From positions 2,046,001 through 2,110,000 of the forward strand of contig NZ_AP024895.1 in assembly GCF_024347055.1 (NCBI RefSeq): DNA of 64,000 nucleotides, read 5' to 3'. The translations under genes were made by a program, and so were the position numbers. Below the pieces are notes generated by a model. The model saw only the letters and a program-made list of their open reading frames with translations, made no database searches and was not told the origin of the DNA. This document shows, in pieces, positions 59,674 to 64,000 of the stretch (position 1 is its first letter; every line of letters starts with the position of its first letter). The DNA is from Vibrio porteresiae DSM 19223. GTDB taxonomy: Bacteria; Pseudomonadota; Gammaproteobacteria; Enterobacterales; Vibrionaceae.

Positions 59674-59768
59674 TTAAAAAAGAAACAGACTCTAATTCAC
59701 TCTCGTTTAAATTCACCACTCAAAAGTGACGCGGCGTTACCATGTAGAATCGCTGCCAATTGTTAGGC

Positions 59769-60128
59769 TTAATAGTAACCGATGATACTGAGAATACCTG
59801 CTGCAGCCCTCGCAGGTTGTAAGCGTTTTTCTAACTCTTCAAACCACTTTGCTGGAGTTGAATAATCGCCTTCATTTTCGAGAGGAGGAATCCACTCTTT
59901 ATGTCTGAAAAACAGGTCTGGAACGGATCGTTCAAGTGCTCCAAGCTCTTTTTGAGTAAAACCTTCGATAAGCAATCTCTTAGCCTCGTCCAGAGCGTCC
60001 TCATAAGAATGTACATTATCTAAGAAAAGCTCATTATCCTTTAAGTATGTAATAAGATTTTCTAGAGCTGGAATAAGAGCGTTTAGCTGGCCTATCCGAT
60101 CTTCTTTTGTGTATCTATACTCGCTCAT
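59769..60128 (-). CDS. Hypothetical protein, 119 aa
   Basis: Not recognised. Soluble, helical, acidic; segments LIPALENLITYLKDNELFLD and YEDALDEAKRLLIEG look like two long helices, and it ends GILSIIGYY. The start at 60128 is one of two adjacent ATGs; AAGGA lies upstream. It is 45 bp downstream of the NTF2-like gene on the same strand but need not be linked to it. Size and charge would suit an immunity or small regulatory protein; no toxin is adjacent, so I claim nothing. Confidence 0.6.
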   Translation of the reverse strand: MSEYRYTKEDRIGQLNALIPALENLITYLKDNELFLDNVHSYEDALDEAKRLLIEGFTQKELGALERSVPDLFFRHKEWIPPLENEGDYSTPAKWFEELEKRLQPARAAAGILSIIGYY

Positions 60129-60172
60129 CATTAGTGCCAAATGTCCTTCCTACTTGTGGAGTCTATCTGATA

Positions 60173-60583
60173 TTAATCAGCTCGCGATGCGTCAGAGACC
60201 GCCACACTATTTTCCATCATCAAAAATGAGTGGATAAGGCCATCTACAATATCTAGCGTAATGACAAAGGGCGTTACCATCGATTTCTCCGTAACTAAAT
60301 CTATAGCGGCTAATTCACCATATATCATTGCTCTACGCTCATTCGCCAATATGTCATGCACCTCAAAATGTGTTCTCTGAAGTCGCTTCCCCGTCTCAGT
60401 GATAAAGCGAGTCACTGCCTCTCGACCACGTTGCTTACCAATCCAAGGATACGCAGCTTCGTTGCCAGGAATATGCCACAGAACATCTTTTGCAAACAAT
60501 TCACCAACGGAAGATGATGATTGCGCCTCTGCGAGCCTTTGTAATAAGGTGCGTGCGATGGTCAGATTGTCTTGGTCTGTCAT
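60173..60583 (-). CDS. SnoaL/NTF2-like protein
   Basis: 136 residues with the cone-shaped NTF2 fold typical of SnoaL-like and ketosteroid-isomerase-like proteins (LFAKDVLWHIPGNEAAYPWI; GREAVTRFITETGKRL). Starts 4 bp after the Rrf2-type regulator stop, so it forms a two-gene operon with it and is likely its regulated partner. Ligand or activity unknown. Confidence 0.85.
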   Translation of the reverse strand: MTDQDNLTIARTLLQRLAEAQSSSSVGELFAKDVLWHIPGNEAAYPWIGKQRGREAVTRFITETGKRLQRTHFEVHDILANERRAMIYGELAAIDLVTEKSMVTPFVITLDIVDGLIHSFLMMENSVAVSDASRAD

Positions 60584-60587
60584 TAAA

Positions 60588-61025
60588 TTACTCCGCTTTT
60601 AAGTGCTGTTTTCTTAAATTGATGTCATCCAACATGTCTTGAATACTGATTTGAACCAGTTTTTGTTCTACTTCGTTTTGAAGATCGCTGCGAATATCTG
60701 TTAACACTTGCTGAATATTTGAACTAATAGAACATGAAGCCACCTTTTCGTATTGATGAATCGCAAATAAGGTAGGCGCATTGACGGCTCGATAGACATC
60801 AAGCAACGAAATGTCCTTTGCCTCACGTACCAGACAGTTACCGCCATTACGTCCACGTGATGAAATCAGCAATCCATTTTTAGCCAGTTTTCCAACAATC
60901 CTCTTAATAAAGATCGGATTGGTATTCACGCTTTGTGCCAATTGGACTGTATTGACATACTTGTATTTGGCGATTCCCACCAAAACATGTACTGCAATCG
61001 AAAACTGGGTGTTGTCAGCTGCCAC
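60588..61025 (-). CDS. Rrf2-family transcriptional regulator
   Basis: 145 residues with an N-terminal winged HTH (NTVQLAQSVNTNPIFIKRIV) and the wing GLISSRGRNGGNCLVREAKD. Iron-sulfur members (IscR, NsrR) have three clustered Cys; here only two isolated Cys are seen (NCLV, ASCSI), so a cluster is unlikely and it looks nearer YwnA-type. A perfect 19-bp inverted repeat lies 40-85 bp upstream. Likely autoregulates and controls the NTF2-like gene. Confidence 0.9.
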   Translation of the reverse strand: MAADNTQFSIAVHVLVGIAKYKYVNTVQLAQSVNTNPIFIKRIVGKLAKNGLLISSRGRNGGNCLVREAKDISLLDVYRAVNAPTLFAIHQYEKVASCSISSNIQQVLTDIRSDLQNEVEQKLVQISIQDMLDDINLRKQHLKAE

Positions 61026-61065
61026 AGTGACTCCTTTAAAGCTTGTTTTTTCTTACCATAACATC

Positions 61066-61110
61066 AAAAAACCAATAAGGATACTTTATTGGTATCCTTA
61101 TTGGTTTTTT
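61066..61110. promoter_or_regulatory. Perfect 19-bp inverted repeat, probable Rrf2 operator
   Basis: Arms AAAAAACCAATAAGGATAC (61066-61084) and its exact complement at 61092-61110, 7-nt centre tttattg. The centre adds a further ATTGGT unit, giving spaced copies of ACCAAT/ATTGGT. It lies just upstream of the Rrf2 start. A T-rich stem like this could also act as a terminator, but no gene ends next to it. 61111-61235 holds nothing else I can name. Confidence 0.65.
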
Positions 61111-61235
61111 TGTTTCGAGTGATGCGACTTATCACTACTTCAGAGCAGTGTTCGACATTAGGAAACATAAGCCCTAGCAAAGACGATTTGTGCATTCAAT
61201 TGGGAGATGAGAACAAAGGAATAGCCAAACGATAG

Positions 61236-61268
61236 ATAAAAAAACGCCACCCTGATAGACAAGGTGGC
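61236..61268 (-). terminator. Terminator of btuCD
   Basis: On the minus strand, stem GCCACC / GGTGGC around an 11-nt loop followed by GTTTTTTTATC, about 170 bp after the btuD stop. The gap 61269-61439 shows no gene. Confidence 0.65.
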
Positions 61269-61439
61269 TAAGGAGACTATAAAAAGCCTAACAAGAACGA
61301 GAATGTATCGATCTTATTAATGCCAATTGCGTGCCAACTTTTAAAAATAACCTAAGTTATTGATTTATATAGACGTGGTTAAAATGGCATTTTGGTCGGT
61401 TTCAGTTGATGATCCACATTTGTGCTTTCTGCACCAAAA

Positions 61440-62195
61440 CTACTCGAAGAGCAGTATAGATTTTCCATCAAAATCAACGCTCTTGACCGCAGTGTTAAAT
61501 ACGCGCGCAAGCGTCTCTTCGGTCAAAACCTCGGTTGGTAAACCAATGCACTCCACCACACCTTGTCGCAGCAATACGACTCGGTCGGCGTGGCGTAGTG
61601 ATCGGTTTAAATCGTGGTTGGCCATCACCACGGTGATTCCCTGCTGTTTTACATAGGCAATCAGTTTATAAAGCAAAGCCTCTTGAGCGATATCGAGAGG
61701 CGCAGCTGGTTCATCCAAAATCAACATCTTTGCATAGGGATTGAGTGTCGGCCAAATCTGTAAGCAGCACCCAACCAGTCGAACGCGCTGCCATTCACCG
61801 CCAGAGAGCTGATGAATGGAGCGATGCAATTTGTCGCTGATATTTAAAAGTTCACTCAGTTCATTGACCACGGGCAACACTTTATCATCATGAACATCGA
61901 TACAGGCCGGCAACGACAAAGCCAGATATTGAAAGACATCCAGATTAAATGCGGGACGCTGCGCTTGAGGTAAAAATGCCCTTTTGAGCGCCAGTTCGGG
62001 CAGTGATAGTTCGCTACTGCGCAGATCATCAAACCAAACTTCACCTTGGCACTCTGTCATACCCGCGAGTGCTCCGAGCAACGTACTTTTTCCGCAACCA
62101 TTAGGTCCGAGAATGTGCAGTACTTCTCCTGCTTCACACTCAAAGGATAGTGGCAATAAACGATGGCCCACTTGTAAGTCTTTAATGCGAATCAT
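61440..62195 (-). CDS. btuD: Vitamin B12 ABC transporter ATPase BtuD
   Basis: 251 residues. Walker A GPNGCGKSTLL, Q-loop FLPQAQRPAF, signature LSGGEWQRVRLVGCCLQ, Walker B MLILDEPAAPLD and H-loop VMANHDLN. The ALKRAFLPQAQ and the B12-type signature with GGEWQR are typical of BtuD among the FecE-like ATPases. Starts 14 bp inside btuC, so the pair is translated together. btuF is not adjacent. Confidence 0.92.
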   Translation of the reverse strand: MIRIKDLQVGHRLLPLSFECEAGEVLHILGPNGCGKSTLLGALAGMTECQGEVWFDDLRSSELSLPELALKRAFLPQAQRPAFNLDVFQYLALSLPACIDVHDDKVLPVVNELSELLNISDKLHRSIHQLSGGEWQRVRLVGCCLQIWPTLNPYAKMLILDEPAAPLDIAQEALLYKLIAYVKQQGITVVMANHDLNRSLRHADRVVLLRQGVVECIGLPTEVLTEETLARVFNTAVKSVDFDGKSILLFE

Positions 62196-63177
62196 GATTT
62201 TTCACCAGCATCCAGATAAATACCGGAGCCCCTAACGTTGTGGTCACCACACCCAGTGGCAGCTCCGCTGAATTCAGCGCTAATCTGGCCACTAAGTCAG
62301 CTCCTGCCAGCAGCAACGCGCCACCTAATGCTGATAATGGCAGTAGCATTTTATTTTCTGATCCTAAGGTTAAGCGCAGTAGATGTGGGACAACTAAGCC
62401 AACAAAACCAATCACGCCTCCCAGAGCGACCGCTCCGCCAACCAATATCGATACCGCCAAGATGAGTTTCCAGCGCAGTTTGTGGATATCCACACCTAAC
62501 TGGCGAGCGACCTCTTCACCGAGCATCAGCTTATCGAGCTTCTTACCTTGCAGCACCAACCATCCAATCACCGGAATGGTCACCACACTGAGCCAATGTT
62601 GTTCCCAGGTCACGCCGCCAACGCTGCCCATCAACCAATACATTAACTGGCGCAGGCTCATATCATCACTGAAATAGAACGCCCACGTCACCACTGCGCC
62701 CGATAAAATCCCCAGTGCGACGCCGACTAGCAACAATCTTGTCGTCGTAAGCCGCAACGTTTTCGCCATAGTGACCAATATGGCAGTAAACACTAAAGCA
62801 CCAGCCATTGCCGATAGCATAAACACTTGAGGCGTAGCTGCAAAAGGAAAGAAAAACAGCACAAGCACCATAGCGACACTGGCTCCGCCAGAAATGCCAA
62901 CCACACCCGGCTCAGCAAGTACGTTACCCAGTAACACTTGTAATGTTGCACCAGCGACTCCTAGCGATGCGCCAATCACCAATGCGGCCAATAGCCGTGG
63001 TATACGCAAATCAAAGAGCAACCGGGACTTTAGTGGCGTTAGTGGCTCAAACGGCGAGATATAAAGTCCGCCAAGCACCAAATAAATCGCAGCTAACAGC
63101 ACTAACGCGAGTGCTAAGATCCACGCAGCTCGTGCCCAACGCCGCTGTTTACGTAAAATGAGCTGATTAAAATCCAT
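62182..63177 (-). CDS. btuC: Vitamin B12 ABC transporter permease BtuC
   Basis: 331-residue inner-membrane permease of the FecCD/BtuC family, about ten helices. Family marks: RIPRLLAALVIGASLGVAGA, NVLAEPGVVGISGGASVAMV and GFVGLVVPHLLRL. Takes up cobalamin handed over by a periplasmic BtuF encoded elsewhere. No cobalamin riboswitch was found in the 76 bp upstream of its start, and the astE gene ends there. First gene of the btuCD pair. Confidence 0.93.
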   Translation of the reverse strand: MDFNQLILRKQRRWARAAWILALALVLLAAIYLVLGGLYISPFEPLTPLKSRLLFDLRIPRLLAALVIGASLGVAGATLQVLLGNVLAEPGVVGISGGASVAMVLVLFFFPFAATPQVFMLSAMAGALVFTAILVTMAKTLRLTTTRLLLVGVALGILSGAVVTWAFYFSDDMSLRQLMYWLMGSVGGVTWEQHWLSVVTIPVIGWLVLQGKKLDKLMLGEEVARQLGVDIHKLRWKLILAVSILVGGAVALGGVIGFVGLVVPHLLRLTLGSENKMLLPLSALGGALLLAGADLVARLALNSAELPLGVVTTTLGAPVFIWMLVKNHDSH

Positions 63178-63186
63178 AGAAAAAGA

Positions 63187-63226
63187 GAGATAAAAAAGAA
63201 TGGCCTAACCATAACGTTAAGCCATT
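63187..63226 (-). terminator. Terminator of astE
   Basis: On the minus strand, stem ATGGCTTAAC / GTTAGGCCAT (one wobble) followed by TCTTTTTTATC, 30 bp past the astE stop and just before btuC. Confidence 0.8.
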
Positions 63227-63253
63227 TAAATAGAAAGAGAGATTTGAGGTTAA

Positions 63254-64000
63254 TCAGTCGTAAACGACTTGATCATTCTCATATCGAATAGAAACGCCGC
63301 ACACCATGAGTGCTGCGCGCTGACCGATCGCCACTTTGCGATTTGGGAAGACAATCGCCTCCCCTTCGTTCTGTGCCATCAGCGGTTTGTCGCCATCATG
63401 ACCAAACACTTCGCCATGCATAAACGAGGTGAAGTTTTCCACGGAGTCATCAAATAGAAACGCAAAGTCGTCATGTAAACGCACTATGGTGCGGCTTACG
63501 CGATATGGAATTAACTCACGAGTCGGTTCAGGTAGCGTATCACCCGCAATTTTCGCTTTAAGGGCTTCGCTAAACCCTTTAAAAGACTCGAGATCATTTT
63601 CACCAAGACGAGCTACTTTACCCAGCTCTACTGTCACAGCTTGTGCGCCATGTTGCTCTGCACTGTACCAACTAAAGGTACTGGATGGGGCATTGGCAAG
63701 CATCAAGGCTTCAACTTGCGCCGCATGAAGAAATTCCACCAAAGCTCGACTGCGCGTCGCATGACGTGAACGAGGGCTAACGGCGAATGAACGATGCTTT
63801 GAACCACGAATCGCACAGTGCAAATCGAAATGCCAGCGAGATTCTGCCTTAGTGCCAGAGAAAAAGTCGCTCACTAAGATTTTTAGGTTATCAGCGATAC
63901 CTAACTCTAATGAAGGCTCTTGCGGTTTTTCCTCGAAAAGACGATTGAGGTTAACATCGATAAAACGCACATGGGCGTTAGTCGCTTTGGGATGAGCCAA
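63254..64000 (-). CDS. astE: Succinylglutamate desuccinylase AstE (5' end outside window)
   Basis: 248 residues of the C-terminal part; the frame is open at the right edge. A full AstE is about 340 residues, so roughly 95 N-terminal residues, with the first zinc ligands, lie outside. The visible DLHCAIRGSKH holds the later zinc-binding His, followed by the beta-barrel C-terminal domain. Last step of arginine succinyltransferase catabolism, releasing glutamate and succinate. The rest of the ast operon is not in the window. Confidence 0.93.
   Translation of the reverse strand: MAHPKATNAHVRFIDVNLNRLFEEKPQEPSLELGIADNLKILVSDFFSGTKAESRWHFDLHCAIRGSKHRSFAVSPRSRHATRSRALVEFLHAAQVEALMLANAPSSTFSWYSAEQHGAQAVTVELGKVARLGENDLESFKGFSEALKAKIAGDTLPEPTRELIPYRVSRTIVRLHDDFAFLFDDSVENFTSFMHGEVFGHDGDKPLMAQNEGEAIVFPNRKVAIGQRAALMVCGVSIRYENDQVVYD

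Noticed and set aside
63178..63253. Cobalamin riboswitch before btuC
   Set aside because: Only 76 bp separate astE and btuC and they hold a terminator; there is no room for the ~200-nt element.

Overview
The window looks like a chromosomal segment of a Vibrio (Gammaproteobacteria, Vibrionaceae). The protein complement supports this: TrkH with a short KdpD/KdpE-like pair, CheV, a GGT/oligopeptide ABC locus, a Zur-type zinc-starvation locus with FolE2, MetA behind tandem Met boxes, RlmF with a long N-terminal extension, BtuCD, AstE, DUF1289, DUF1415, DUF1826, DUF2726 and DUF2750 proteins, and a tandem tRNA-Val(GAC) pair. I cannot fix the species from sequence alone. No prophage, CRISPR array, rRNA operon or intact insertion sequence was seen.

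Layout. 1-3.1 kb: a minus-strand operon of sensor kinase, response regulator and TrkH (TrkH runs off the left edge). 3.2-3.8 kb: a Maa-type acetyltransferase. 3.9-14.4 kb: a catabolic block made of a LysR regulator divergent from an ALDH7 (antiquitin-type) dehydrogenase, then an IclR regulator divergent from a seven-gene operon. That operon encodes a PotABCD-type ABC importer wrapped around a three-subunit HcnABC/opine-oxidase-like Fe-S flavoenzyme. 14.5-22.6 kb: a DnaQ-like exonuclease, a TetR/methyltransferase pair, a LysE exporter, AraC regulators with an EamA transporter and a cyclase-family hydrolase, and a DUF1289 protein. 22.6-25.3 kb: a lower-GC patch with a cold-shock/TM2 protein, a remnant resembling an integron cassette and its attC site, a HAD phosphatase and a flavin reductase. 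25.5-27.5 kb: a ureohydrolase with an AraC regulator.

27.7-33.0 kb is a zinc-limitation locus under a Zur-box palindrome: COG0523 GTPase, DUF1826 (broken by an amber codon), Zur, FolE2, a gamma-carbonic anhydrase-like protein, and a second COG0523 GTPase that has lost the CxCC motif. 33.1-41.1 kb: a cytosolic GGT-like Ntn hydrolase with a complete oligopeptide/glutathione-type ABC importer and a divergent GntR regulator. 41.3-45.7 kb: two tRNA-Val genes, a diguanylate cyclase, DUF2726, CheV and a small orphan gene after a long gap. 45.8-50.6 kb: a TolC/HlyD/two-permease ABC-2 export operon without an ATPase gene.

50.6-64 kb holds mostly housekeeping genes: a P-loop kinase, metA, a PilF-like TPR lipoprotein, rlmF with a YgjP-like protease, a small glutaredoxin, a LysR/MFS pair, DUF1415, DUF2750, a MazG-like pyrophosphohydrolase, an Rrf2/NTF2 pair with a striking 19-bp palindrome, btuCD and the 3' part of astE. 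The most interesting points are the ALDH7 plus heterotrimeric-oxidase catabolic block, the Cys-less COG0523 paralogue, the amber-interrupted DUF1826 gene, the cassette remnant near 23.7 kb, the ATPase-less exporter operon and the Rrf2 palindrome.
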